A program made the translations under genes and the position numbers. A stretch of 64,000 nucleotides of DNA from an uncultured Atopobiaceae bacterium (lineage in GTDB: Bacteria > Actinomycetota > Coriobacteriia > Coriobacteriales > Atopobiaceae), in assembly GCA_944320385.1 (NCBI GenBank), contig CALUHH010000002.1, positions 1 through 64,000 on the forward strand, in the 5' to 3' direction. Under the pieces are notes generated by a model. It ran no database searches. It saw only the letters and a program-made list of their open reading frames with translations, and was not told the origin of the DNA. This document shows positions 1-8,900 of the stretch, one piece after another (the first letter of the stretch is position 1; every line of letters starts with the position of its first letter).

Positions 1-568
1 CGTCCTTGTGCTCCTGGGCCCAGGCCTCGGCGACCTTGCCCACGGACTGGGCGGCGTTCTCGGCGCACTCGAAGACGCGCGCAAAGCCCTCGACCATCTC
101 GTCGTAGTGGTCATAGCCCTCGACCTGCTGCAGGATCTCCAGCGCCACGGCGATGGCATAGCCCATCTTCTCGGTCTTGGCGGCGTAGTTGGCCTCGAAG
201 CCGTGGACAATCACGTGGTCGACGCCCTTGGTGAGCGCGGAGCCGGCGGCGTGGGTGATGGCCACGACGGGGGCGCCGGCGGCCTTGGCGACCTTGTTGG
301 CCTCGACGGTCTCGGGGGTGCCGCCGCCGAGCGAGCAGGTGATCACGAAGGTGTTGGGGCCGAGCCAGGCGGGCGTGTCGTAGTTGAACTCGTTGGCCGT
401 GAAGATCTGGACGTTGAGCGTCTTGGTGTTGTTGGCGAGGAAGTACTTGGCCGGGTAGAGCTCGGACATCGAGGCGCCGCAGCCGACGAAGGCGACGGAG
501 TCGATCTGGTGGTTGGCCAGGACGTCGGCGACAATCTGCTTGGGCTGGTTGAGGTCGATCTCGTACAT
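1..568 (-). CDS. SIS-domain sugar-phosphate isomerase/deglycase, FrlB/GfrF-like (partial, 3' end outside window)
   Basis: The reading frame begins at an ATG with a GGGAAG ribosome site and runs off the left edge, so about 189 N-terminal residues are visible. The start (MYEIDLNQPKQI) leads into a SIS fold: VGCGASMSELYPA near residue 28, then a sugar-phosphate loop VITCSLGGGTPETVEA near residue 75. This matches the family of fructoselysine-6-phosphate and glucoselysine-6-phosphate deglycases, relatives of the GlmS isomerase domain, which split a phosphorylated Amadori compound into hexose-6-phosphate and an amino acid. It lies about 100 bp downstream of PTS IIB in the same direction, so it probably acts on the incoming phosphorylated substrate. 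The family is firm; the exact substrate is inferred from the FrlC-like neighbour. Another phosphosugar isomerase role is possible. Confidence 0.8.
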   Translation of the reverse strand, partial: MYEIDLNQPKQIVADVLANHQIDSVAFVGCGASMSELYPAKYFLANNTKTLNVQIFTANEFNYDTPAWLGPNTFVITCSLGGGTPETVEANKVAKAAGAPVVAITHAAGSALTKGVDHVIVHGFEANYAAKTEKMGYAIAVALEILQQVEGYDHYDEMVEGFARVFECAENAAQSVGKVAEAWAQEHKD

Positions 569-666
569 GTTCTTCCCTTTCTCTCGTTTTTTGCGCACAG
601 CTCCGCCAGCCGTCCGCTTATAACGGCTCTTGACGCGATGGAGATGCTGTTGGGGTGGCTTTGGCG

Positions 667-1134
667 CTAGACCGTCGTGATGTCGAGCTTGCGCTTGGAC
701 GGGGTCTGCTGGCTGTAGATCTTCACGCCCATCGCCAGAAGCTCGCGGGTATCGGCCTGCTCGGACTCGTCGAGGAAGACGCTCTCGTCAACCTGCTTCG
801 AGCCGTCCTTGTTGAAGGTCGCGCCATACTGGACCTCGCGGATCGCCGGGCACGCCTTGCAGACCGCAACGAGCGCGGCGGTGGTGCCAAAGACCATCAT
901 GATGTTCTCGTTGAGCTCGAGGATCTTGGGCATCTTGGCAATGGTCTTCTCGACCGTGAAGATGTTCAGGCGAATTCCTGCGGGCTTGGCGAGCTTGAGC
1001 GTCGCGGACTTCATCTCGTCGTTCGCGGCGTCATCGTCCACCAGGATGATGCGCTGGGCGCTCAGGTGGTTCACCCACGCCGCCAGAATCTGGCCGTGGA
1101 TGAGACGGTAGTCCAGCCTCACGAGCTTGATCAT
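667..1134 (-). CDS. PTS mannose/fructose/sorbose family, IIB component
   Basis: This 155-residue cytoplasmic protein begins MIKLVRLDYRLIHGQ, the standard opening of mannose-family EIIB. The histidine in RLIHGQ (residue 14) is the expected phosphorylation site that accepts phosphate from IIA and passes it to the sugar. Its length is typical. Its ATG overlaps the IIA stop codon by four bases (ATGA), so the two are translationally coupled. IIC and IID, the membrane partners, are encoded about 1.5 kb away in a separate transcription unit on the same strand. The specificity is probably a glycated amino acid, given the deglycase and epimerase genes nearby, but that is inference. Confidence 0.92.
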   Translation of the reverse strand: MIKLVRLDYRLIHGQILAAWVNHLSAQRIILVDDDAANDEMKSATLKLAKPAGIRLNIFTVEKTIAKMPKILELNENIMMVFGTTAALVAVCKACPAIREVQYGATFNKDGSKQVDESVFLDESEQADTRELLAMGVKIYSQQTPSKRKLDITTV

Positions 1135-1556
1135 AGGTCGTCCTCCTCTTCCTGCTGCGCCGCCGCCCTCATGAGCGCGGCGATGTTCTGGATTCCCGCC
1201 CTGCTCTGCTCGATAACCTCGGCGAGGGCCGCCTCGGACAGCGGCTCTTCGGAAAGGGCGATCTCGAGGGTCAGGGGCAGGTTCATGCCGGAGATGACGG
1301 TGACCTCGGGACGCTTTGCCTGCAGGGAGACCATCTGGTTGTTGACGCTGCTCCCCAGCATGTCCGTGAGGACGTAGACGGCGTCCGAGGGGTCGAAGGA
1401 GTCGATGAGGGCAAGCGCGCGGTCCTCGATCTGGTCCTTGTCGTCACGGGCGAGAGAGATCGTGTGGACGTTGGAGACGTCCCCGACGATCATGTCCAAG
1501 GTGTCGCGAGCCCCGTCGGCGAGGCCGCCGTGCGATGCGAGAACAATCTGGTTCAT
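1131..1556 (-). CDS. PTS mannose family, IIA component
   Basis: A 141-residue protein starting MNQIVLASHGGLADG. The histidine in SHGG (residue 9) is the EIIA phosphorylation site that receives phosphate from HPr. I chose the ATG preceded by GGAGGAGAG rather than an upstream in-frame ATG, because the upstream extension covers the operator-like sequence and does not resemble the family. It is the first gene of an IIA-IIB-deglycase unit transcribed away from the FrlC-like gene. The C-terminus ends in a run of Gln/Glu/Asp, which is not conserved in the family. Confidence 0.9.
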   Translation of the reverse strand: MNQIVLASHGGLADGARDTLDMIVGDVSNVHTISLARDDKDQIEDRALALIDSFDPSDAVYVLTDMLGSSVNNQMVSLQAKRPEVTVISGMNLPLTLEIALSEEPLSEAALAEVIEQSRAGIQNIAALMRAAAQQEEEDDL

Positions 1557-1594
1557 CTCTCCTCCAATCTGTACGCTCTTCGTATCTGTTACTG

Positions 1595-1743
1595 TCATCA
1601 TAGACGTTATATACAACATGGTCTAGAGATTCTTGTATTGAACCGCCCGCGGCCACATTTCTACCGTTCGCAGGCAATCGCTCAACCGCTGCTCCAACAC
1701 GTCTGCACTTCTCGAGATGTATATAACGTCTGTGACGTATAGT
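1595..1743. promoter_or_regulatory. Divergent control region with inverted operator-like 14-mers
   Basis: Between the divergent IIA and epimerase genes, AGACGTTATATACA (1602-1615) recurs as its exact reverse complement TGTATATAACGTCT (1718-1731). A further TGACGTATAG follows at 1733. One copy lies close to each gene start, as expected for one repressor controlling both directions. The AT-rich copies could overlap the -10 regions. TCATCATA directly precedes the left copy (1595-1602), and the same octamer recurs twice upstream of the IIC gene. The shape would suit a GntR-type regulator, but no regulator gene is in the window. Confidence 0.6.
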
Positions 1744-1775
1744 AATATCATCCATCTTCGACGTTAGGAGGGACC

Positions 1776-2633
1776 ATGCCTTCTCGGCAGCGCATCGAGC
1801 TGGCCTCGATGAACCACCACTACATGTTCTATGAGCTCGAGGAGTTCTTCTCCTCCGTGAGCGAGCTCGGCTACCCGTGCGTCGAGCTCTGGACGGCTCC
1901 CCAGCACTTCTTCATGGACTACCGTCAGAACGACCCCGTCGAGCGTCTCACGTCCCTTTCCGAGAGGTACGGCGTACGCATCATGGGCATCTGCCCCGAG
2001 CAGACCAACCCCAAGCCGCACAACATGGCGGCCAAGGACCCCGCCATCCAGGAGCGCGTCTTTGCCTACTTCACGAGGGCGGTCGACGTTGCCTCCGCAG
2101 TGGGAGCCACTCAGGTGCTCGTGACGAGCGGCTGGGCCTACTACAGCGAGCCTGTGGAGGCGGCGCGCGAGCGCAGCGCCGCAATGCTGCGCCGCGTTGC
2201 CGCCTACGCAGGCGAGAAGGGCATCAACCTTGCGATCGAGGCCCTGAGGAAGCCCGAGTCCCTCATCGCCAACTCCGCGGCGGACCTGCGCGTCCTTCTC
2301 GACATGGTGAACGAGCCGGCGCTCAAGGTCTGCCTCGACATCGGGGCCATGGTGGACGCGGGCGACACCATCCAGGACTACTTCGATACGTTTGGGGGCG
2401 ACGTCATCCACGCCCACTTTGTCGACTGCGGCCCCCGCTCGCTCCACCTCGCGCTGGGCGACGGGGAGCGCGACGTCGCCGAGGACATCAGAACCTTTGA
2501 GCGCAACGGATACCAGGGCGTCCTGTCCGTGGAGTGCACGGACTCCCTCACGCTCACCGACCCCATGGGCGCCGACGCGCGCTCCATGCGCACCTATCGC
2601 GCGGCATACGAACAAATCGAGGGCATGCGTTAA
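1776..2633 (+). CDS. Sugar-phosphate isomerase/epimerase, fructoselysine 3-epimerase (FrlC)-like
   Basis: This 285-residue TIM-barrel protein belongs to the xylose isomerase-like AP endonuclease 2 family. Blocks shared with E. coli FrlC, from memory, include the SELGY...ELW segment near residue 30, a GICPEQTNPKPHNMA segment near residue 70 (FrlC has a comparable TPE...YNM stretch), IEAL near residue 155, CLDIGAM near residue 190, HAHFVDC near residue 217 and SVECTDS near residue 254. The acidic and histidine residues in these blocks are the usual metal ligands. The ATG at 1776 is preceded by AGGAGGGACC. FrlC interconverts psicoselysine and fructoselysine, which would feed the deglycase. It is transcribed alone, divergently from the PTS genes, and ends at a clear terminator. 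Confidence 0.75.
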   Translation: MPSRQRIELASMNHHYMFYELEEFFSSVSELGYPCVELWTAPQHFFMDYRQNDPVERLTSLSERYGVRIMGICPEQTNPKPHNMAAKDPAIQERVFAYFTRAVDVASAVGATQVLVTSGWAYYSEPVEAARERSAAMLRRVAAYAGEKGINLAIEALRKPESLIANSAADLRVLLDMVNEPALKVCLDIGAMVDAGDTIQDYFDTFGGDVIHAHFVDCGPRSLHLALGDGERDVAEDIRTFERNGYQGVLSVECTDSLTLTDPMGADARSMRTYRAAYEQIEGMR

Positions 2634-2656
2634 GACACTCGCTCCCACGCAAGCAA

Positions 2657-2686
2657 GACGGGCGGCCCCAAACGAGGCCGCCCGTC
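2657..2686 (+). terminator. Rho-independent terminator after the FrlC-like gene
   Basis: An 11-bp GC-rich stem (GACGGGCGGCC paired with GGCCGCCCGTC, 8-nt loop) is followed by ATTTTG, 24 bp after the epimerase stop codon. Confidence 0.8.
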
Positions 2687-2723
2687 ATTTTGCGCGCCGA
2701 GGGGGATGGACGCGCCGCGAAAA

Positions 2724-2747
2724 GGGCCCCGACAAAGGTCGGGGCCC
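2724..2747 (-). terminator. Terminator for the IIC-IID unit
   Basis: A 10-bp perfect stem (GGGCCCCGAC with GTCGGGGCCC, 4-nt loop) is followed on the minus strand by a short T run (AAAA on the plus strand). It lies just past the IID stop, so the two convergent units each have their own terminator. Confidence 0.75.
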
Positions 2748-2768
2748 CAAGAAGGAGGAACGTCTTTG

Positions 2769-3644
2769 CTACGCGAGGATGCCGAAGAAGCTGCAGACGA
2801 GGCTGACGACGATGCCACCGAGGAGCAGCACGCCCAGGCTGACCTTCTTCTTGAGCAGCCAGTAGAAGAGCATGGCGATCGCAAACGGGATCATCGAGGG
2901 GAAGATGCCGTCGAGAACGTCCTGGAGCACGACCGCGCCGTCCTGGAACTGCAGCGGGGTAGTGATGCCGACCATGGTCGCAATCATCGCGCCGACGGTC
3001 ATCAGGCCCACGACGCCTGCGACGTACATGACCTTGTCCATAATGCCGCCCTGGAGCTGCTTCACGTAGTCGGTGCCCAGGGTGTAGCCGAGCTTGCCGC
3101 CAAACCACGTGATGAGCGCCTTGGGAATGCCCGAGATGAGCAGCGCGAGGATGGGGCCGAGGATCGAGCCCTGCGCCGCGAGGGAGGCGCCGAGGCCAAA
3201 GGAGATGATGCGCAGCGTGCCCTCGAGCAGGGAGTCGCCGATGCCGGAGAGCGGTCCCATCAGGGAGACCTTGAGGTTGTTGATGACCTCGGGGTTGAAC
3301 TCCTTGGGGTTCCTGCCGTACTCCTCCTCCATGGACGCGGCGATGCCCAGGACAAAGCTGTTGAGCTGCTGCGTGATGTTATAGAGGGCGGTGTGGCGGT
3401 GGTAGGCCTCCTTCTTACGCTCGAGAATCTCCGGGTCGGAGTCATCGGCGTAGATGCGGTCGAGCGTGGGGGCGATGCTGTAGAGGAAGCCAAGGTTCAT
3501 CTGGCCCTCATAGTTCCAGGAGGCCTGGATCGCCCAGGTGCGCCAGAAGAACTGCCAGAGGCGCTTCTTCTCCGAAACGGGCTGCGGCTCGAGGCTCTTG
3601 AGCTCCTTGACCTCGGGAGCGGCGCCCTGAATGTCCTGCGTCAT
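2769..3644 (-). CDS. PTS mannose family, IID membrane component
   Basis: A 291-residue protein with the EIID hallmarks SWNYEGQMNLGF near residue 42 and MGPLSGIGDSL near residue 127. The N-terminal 25 residues are charged and cytoplasmic. Hydrophobic segments dominate the second half, ending in a C-terminal membrane helix. With IIC it forms the sugar-translocating channel. It follows IIC by 18 bp with its own GAGGAG ribosome site. IIC-IID lie apart from IIA-IIB, with the epimerase gene between them on the other strand. This is a rearranged order compared with the usual IIA/IIB-IIC-IID operons. Confidence 0.92.
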   Translation of the reverse strand: MTQDIQGAAPEVKELKSLEPQPVSEKKRLWQFFWRTWAIQASWNYEGQMNLGFLYSIAPTLDRIYADDSDPEILERKKEAYHRHTALYNITQQLNSFVLGIAASMEEEYGRNPKEFNPEVINNLKVSLMGPLSGIGDSLLEGTLRIISFGLGASLAAQGSILGPILALLISGIPKALITWFGGKLGYTLGTDYVKQLQGGIMDKVMYVAGVVGLMTVGAMIATMVGITTPLQFQDGAVVLQDVLDGIFPSMIPFAIAMLFYWLLKKKVSLGVLLLGGIVVSLVCSFFGILA

Positions 3645-3662
3645 GTGAGTGGCTCCTCTCTG

Positions 3663-4463
3663 TTAGTCGTCGTCCTCGAGCGGGTCATAGTCGTCGGAGG
3701 CCTGCGCGGCAAGCTGGCCGCTGCCAGAGTCGCGGAACTTCAGGCCCACGAGCAGCAGGGCGAGAAGAACGGCGAACACGGCCATGGCGGTCACGTTGAG
3801 GCCCAGGAAGGCGGCGCCGAAGAAGCCCATCAGGAAGAAGATCGTCATGCTCTTGGTGAGCATGATGTTGAGCAGCAGCGCCATACCGAGGGCGGTGAGG
3901 ACGTTGCCGGCGAGCGTGAGGCCGTTGGTCACCCAGGCGGGGATCGCGTTGACGATCTGCTGGACGAGGTCGGTGCCGGCATAGATGGCGATGAAGATGG
4001 GCACGAAGTACATCAGAGCATAGAGCACGTTGCCCCAGATGATGTGCAGGTGAAGCGCCTGCTTGAACTTGCCCTGGTCGATGAGGGCATCGGTCTTGTG
4101 GCTAAAGGCAGCGAGCACCATGCGGATGGCGAGGCCGAGCGCCTGACCGAGAACGGCAACGGGAACCGCGATCGTAAGTGCGGCCTCCGGGCCCGCGCCC
4201 GTGAGGATGACGAACGCCGTTGCCACGATCGAGCCCATGTTCATGTCGGGAATCATGGCGGCGCCAACGTTGATGAGGCCGATGCTCATGAGCTCGAGCG
4301 TAGCGCCCGCCGCCAGGGCGGTGGGGACGTCGCCCAGGACGATGCCGACCATGGTGGCGCCGATGAGCGGACGCTCGACGCTGAGGCGGCCCAGCATGCG
4401 CGAGTCCATGATGCAGATGACTCCGACCAGGCCCACGACTATAGCCGCGTAGAGCTGATTCAT
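3663..4463 (-). CDS. PTS mannose family, IIC membrane component
   Basis: A 266-residue, strongly hydrophobic protein opening MNQLYAAIVVGLVGVICIMD, with several membrane helices and the EIIC-type segments ERPLIGATMVGIVLGD near residue 30 and GATLELMSIGLINVGAA near residue 54. Glycine-rich loops such as these line the transport path in this family. The C-terminus is an acidic cytoplasmic tail (DDYDPLEDDD). ATG with GGAGACGG upstream. It is first in its unit. The promoter region carries the same TCATCATA and GACGTTATAT blocks as the IIA/epimerase region, so the two parts of the transporter are probably co-regulated. Confidence 0.92.
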   Translation of the reverse strand: MNQLYAAIVVGLVGVICIMDSRMLGRLSVERPLIGATMVGIVLGDVPTALAAGATLELMSIGLINVGAAMIPDMNMGSIVATAFVILTGAGPEAALTIAVPVAVLGQALGLAIRMVLAAFSHKTDALIDQGKFKQALHLHIIWGNVLYALMYFVPIFIAIYAGTDLVQQIVNAIPAWVTNGLTLAGNVLTALGMALLLNIMLTKSMTIFFLMGFFGAAFLGLNVTAMAVFAVLLALLLVGLKFRDSGSGQLAAQASDDYDPLEDDD

Positions 4464-4558
4464 TACCGTCTCCTTTCCTTCTTTTCAGTGGGGCGCAGAG
4501 CAGCCCCGGCAGAACGGGGCCGACTCCGGATTCGACCCCTGTTCTCTTTTGGTATTAG

Positions 4559-4722
4559 TCATCATATACGTCTCATACCTATTTGTCAGCATTTCTTGTA
4601 GGCAGGGTGTGGGCGGTCGTTATTTCCGGGTGAGTGGCGCGGATGACATTCTGAATGACTTCAGATTCAGGCGCTTGGCAGGTATGGTTTTTTCATCATA
4701 GTCGTCTATGACGTTATATGGA
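4559..4722. promoter_or_regulatory. Control region upstream of IIC, divergent from the YitT-like gene
   Basis: TCATCATA occurs at 4559-4566 and 4693-4700. Each copy is followed by operator-like bases: ATACGTCTCATA near 4565, and TGACGTTATAT at 4709-4719. GACGTTATAT is identical to the core of the 14-mer at 1602. This supports a common regulator for the whole cluster. I cannot place the -35/-10 boxes with confidence. Confidence 0.5.
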
Positions 4723-4749
4723 GACAGCACGTCTTGGAAAGAAGAGGTC

Positions 4750-5780
4750 ATGAAGGGCGCAAAGAGAGGGGCGTCAGAGCCGAGAAGAACGGCGAACGAG
4801 GAGGAGCTCGCGGAGGCGCGGGTCGACCCTGACCACGCGGCGCCCGCCTATGAGGGCCATGCCGTGCTCCAGGGCGAGGCGCTGGTCAGCGAGGACGAGG
4901 AGGAGGCCAGCCTCCGCAAGCTGCGCAAGCGCGACCAGCCGAGCCTCGCGCGGCTCGTGGTGTCACTCAACGTGGGCGCCCTGCTCTGCGCCTTTGCCTA
5001 CGTGGCATTCAGGCGCCCAACAACTTTGCCATCGGCGGCGCCTCGGGCTTCTCGATTGTGCTCTCCACGCTCGTGCCGGCGCTTCCCAACGACGTGTCGC
5101 TCTGGGTCGTCAATGTAGCCCTGGTGGTCGTGGGCCTGCTTCTCGTGGAGAAGAAAGCCGTCTTCTGGAGCGTGGTGGCATCCATCGCCATTCCGGCCTA
5201 CACCTCAATTCTCCAGGCAATCATGCCCGTGACGGGGTCGCTCACGGGGGACATGTGGATTGACCTCTGCTGCACGGTCCTGCTCGTCGCCCTGGGCAAC
5301 GCCGTTGCCTACAACGCCGGCGCCTCGACCGGCGGGACGGAGATCTTGGTCATGGCCCTCACGCGGCACACGAGCCTGCCGGTGGGGCACGCCGTAGCCG
5401 CAGCAAACGCCGTGGTTGCCGCCTCGGGCGTCGTGCTCTACGGGCCGCGCGTGGGCGTCTACTGCATCGTTGGCCTAATCTTGCAGACCGTCATCGTGAA
5501 CGGCGTGCTCGAGGACCTCAAGTGCCACAAGGTCTGCACCGTCATCTGCCGGCAGCCCGCGCGCGTGGAGGAGTTCGTCGTGCGCGAGCTCTGTCGCACC
5601 GCGACGGTGAGCTATGGGTACGGGGCATATTCGGGTCGACGCGTGGCGAAGGTCATGACCGTGCTCACGCGCGCCGAGGCGCTGCGGCTGCAGCGCTACG
5701 TCCGCAGCCTGGACGAGAACGCCTTCATCACGTACGTCACCACGTCGGAGATCACCGGCCGCGGCTTCAGGTGGGTGTAG
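4750..5780 (+). pseudogene. YitT-family (DUF161/DUF2179) membrane protein with a frameshift
   Basis: The protein is split over two frames. From ATG 4750 (GAAGAGG upstream) the first frame gives a charged 70-residue N-terminus and the start of a membrane helix (LNVGALLCAFAYVAF). The next expected block, PNNFAIGGASGF, is in another frame, and the rest (membrane helices, then a DUF2179 domain ending GRGFRWV) is intact to the stop. Inserting one G in the GG at 5012-5013 would restore a continuous YitT protein of about 340 residues. The break is therefore a single-base loss in a short G run: a true pseudogene, a programmed shift or a sequencing error. YitT proteins are poorly characterised membrane proteins with a cytoplasmic C-terminal domain. 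Confidence 0.75.
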
Positions 5781-5833
5781 GCGCGCGTGCGCCAGACGGT
5801 GCACCATGCATGCTTGAAGCACATCGCCCAAAG

Positions 5834-5898
5834 TGGGACGGAAACCTCCGGGGTATCTGTCCCAAAGTGGGACAGATACCCCGGAGGTTTCCGTCCCA
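5834..5898. repeat. Perfect 31-bp palindrome with 3-nt loop
   Basis: The arm TGGGACGGAAACCTCCGGGG... (5834-5864) is matched exactly by its reverse complement at 5868-5898, with AAG as the loop. It lies between the convergent YitT-like and mfd genes. It could end transcription from either side, though it lacks a T run. The core around the centre, TGTCCCAAAGTGGGACA, resembles the GGGAC...GTCCC cores of other palindromes in the window. Confidence 0.9.
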
Positions 5899-5928
5899 AG
5901 CGCCGAAATCCCGGACGGGACGCGATTG

Positions 5929-8900
5929 TTACTCGTCGACCTCGTCGTCGCCGCCGACCTCCTCGAGAACGCCGAGCGCGGCCGGCATGACCTCCTCCTC
6001 GCTGCGGTGGAACGGGTAAGCCACCTTCTTCGTCTTGGGGTACACCAGCGCGCCGCGCTCCTTGAGCTTGAGAGCCACCGGCCGCGCGACCTCAAGCCCC
6101 TGATACATCAGGCGGCCGTTTGCCAGGCTCACCGACGAGCAGCCCAGGCGCTGCGCGCGAATGCGCACGCGGGCGCGATCGAAGAGGTTGCGCCCGGCAA
6201 GCGGCAGCGCGCCGAAGTCCTTCTCGCACTCCTGCTGGAGCTCGTCGACCTCGGCCAGGTCGACCGCCGCGGCGAGGCGGCGATACGCCAGCACGCGCTT
6301 GTCCACGTCGGGCAGGTACTCCTCGGCCAGGAAGAAGTCAGCCGGGAGGTTGATCGTGACCTCGGCCTGCTCGACCTCGCGGGTCTCGCCGCGCGCCTCG
6401 GCCACGGCCTCGCCGAGCATCTGCGTGAACAGGTCAAAGCCCACGCTCGAGAGGTTGCCGTGCTGCTCGGCACCCATGAGCGAGCCCGCGCCACGGATCT
6501 CGAGGTCGCGCATCGCGATCTTCATGCCGCTGCCCAGGTCCTGGTACTCGTTGATGGCCGTGAGGCGGTCGGTGGCCTCGGGCGTGAGCGAGACCTCGCC
6601 CGGGAACATGAAGTAGGCGTAGGCCTGCACCCGCCCGCGACCCACGCGGCCCTTGAGCTGGTAGAGCTGAGCCAGGCCCAGGCGCTGGGAGTCCTCGATG
6701 ATGAGCGTGTTGGTGCGCGGGTTGTCGATGCCGCTCTCGATGATCGTGGTGGCCACCAGCACGTCGACCTCGTGCTCCTGGAAGCGCAGCATCACGTCCT
6801 CGACCTCGCGCGCGCTCATCTTGCCGTGCGCCACCCCCACGCGGGCCTCGGGCGCGGCCTCCATCACGCGCTCGACCGCCTCGTCGATGGTGTGGACGCG
6901 GTTTGAGACGTAGTAGACCTGGCCCTTGCGTGCGAGCTCCTCGCGGATGGCGGCCGAGACCAGGTCCGGATCCCATTCGCCCACCGTCACCTTGACGGGC
7001 AGGCGCCCGGGCGGCGGCGTCATGATGAGGCTCATGTCGCGCACGCCGCTCATGGCCATCTGCATCGTGCGCGGGATGGGCGTCGCGGAGAGCGTGAGCA
7101 CGTCGACCTGCTCGCGCATGTTCTTGAGCTGCTCCTTGTGCTGCACGCCAAAGCGCTGCTCCTCGTCGATGATAACGAGGCCCAGGTCATAGGGGTTGAC
7201 GTCGGCCGAGAGCAGGCGGTGCGTGCCAATGAGCACGTCGACCGAACCGTCCGCAAAGCCCTCGAGCGCGCGGCGCTGCTGGGCCGGCGTCACAAAGCGG
7301 GAGAGCACGGCGACCTTGAGGTCAAAGGGGGCAAAGCGCGAGAAGAACGTCTCGAAGTGCTGCTGCGCCAGGATGGTGGTGGGGCAGAGCACCATGACCT
7401 GCTTGGCGTCCTGGCAGCACTTGAACGCCGCCCGCAGCGCCACCTCGGTCTTGCCAAAGCCCACGTCGCCGCAGAGCAGACGGTCCATCGGGCGGCGCGC
7501 CTCCATGTCCGCCTTGATGTCGGCGATCGCGGAGCGCTGGTCCGGCGTGAGCTCGTAGGAGAAGCTCGCCTCCATCTCCTCCTGGACGGGGGTGTCCTGC
7601 GAGAAGGCGTAGCCCGGGACGGAGCTGCGGCGCGTGTAGAGGTCCACCAGGTCGAACGCGAGCTTCTTGGCCGAGCGACGCGCCTTGCCGGTGGCGCGGC
7701 TCCAGTCCGCGGTGTTGAGGCGCGTGAGGCGCGGGCTCGCGCCGTCCGGGCCCACGTAGCGCGTGATGCGGTCGACCTGCTCGAAGGGCACGTAGAGCTT
7801 GTCGCCGCCGGCGTACTCCAGCAGGAAGTAGTCGCGCTCGCGCCCGGCGACCTCCTGGCGCACGATCTCGGCGAACAGGGCGATGCCGTGCGTAGCGTGG
7901 ACCACGTAGTCGCCGGGCTTGAACGGGAAGGTCACGCTCGTGGGGTCCACGCGCCGCGCGCGGCGGCGGTTCTTTGCGGTGCGGGCGGAGAGGTCGGAGA
8001 CCGAGAAGACCGCGAGGCTCGCCGTTGGGATCACGATGCCGGCGGGCACCGGCGCGTCGATGAAGGTGACGCGTCCGCGCTCCAGGGGCGGTACCTGCGG
8101 GTCGTTGTTCTCGGGCGCCGTGCCGAGCGACTCCACCACGGGGACGGCCTCGTCGGTGAAGCGCAGCTCGAGGGCCTCGCGCGCGGCGCGGTCGGGCACC
8201 GCGAAGAGCACCGCGGAACGGTCCGCGACGAGCTGGCGCACGCGCCCGAGCAGCTTTGCGTCGGAGCCGGCGATCTGGGGCTGACGCACGGCGAGCTCGG
8301 CGGTGGTCGTACCCGCCCCCGCGCGAAGAATGGACGAGAAGGACAGGCGCTGCTGGCAGCCAAAGTCCATCTCGCGCGGCGAGGTATAGAGGCCGTCCAG
8401 CGAAACGCGGGCCGAGCCCGCCGCGACGGAGAGCTCGTCGTAGGCGCGCATGCAGTCGTCGAAGAGGGCACGCGGCTCGGCGAGCACCACGAGGGTCTGC
8501 TGGCTGATGTGCTCGAGCGGGCTCGCGGTGGCGCCGTAGAGCTGCTGGAGGTAGCGCTCGAGGCTGGGGTCTGCCGCACGCTGACGGATGAGCTCGAGGT
8601 CGGCTGCCACCTTGCTCGACTCCTGGGCCGGCTTGAAGAGCGCGCGCTCGGCGCGGGCGACCGTCTCGTCCGTGAAGGCCATCTCGCGACAGGGGGCGAC
8701 GGTCACCGAGCGCAGCTCGCCGATGGTCTGGCCCGTCGAGGCGACCATGCGGCGCACGCGGTCGATCTCGTCGCCAAAGAACTCGATGCGGACAGGGCTC
8801 GCCGCCTGCGCGGGAAAGACGTCGACCGTGTCTCCGTGCACGTGGAATGAGCCGGGCGCGTCGACCTCGCCGTTGTCGGCGTAGCCCATGCCCACGAGCA

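Noticed and set aside
1557-1619. Longer PTS IIA starting at 1619
   Set aside because: The extra residues overlap the operator-like 14-mer and lack family similarity. The ATG at 1556 has GGAGGAGAG.
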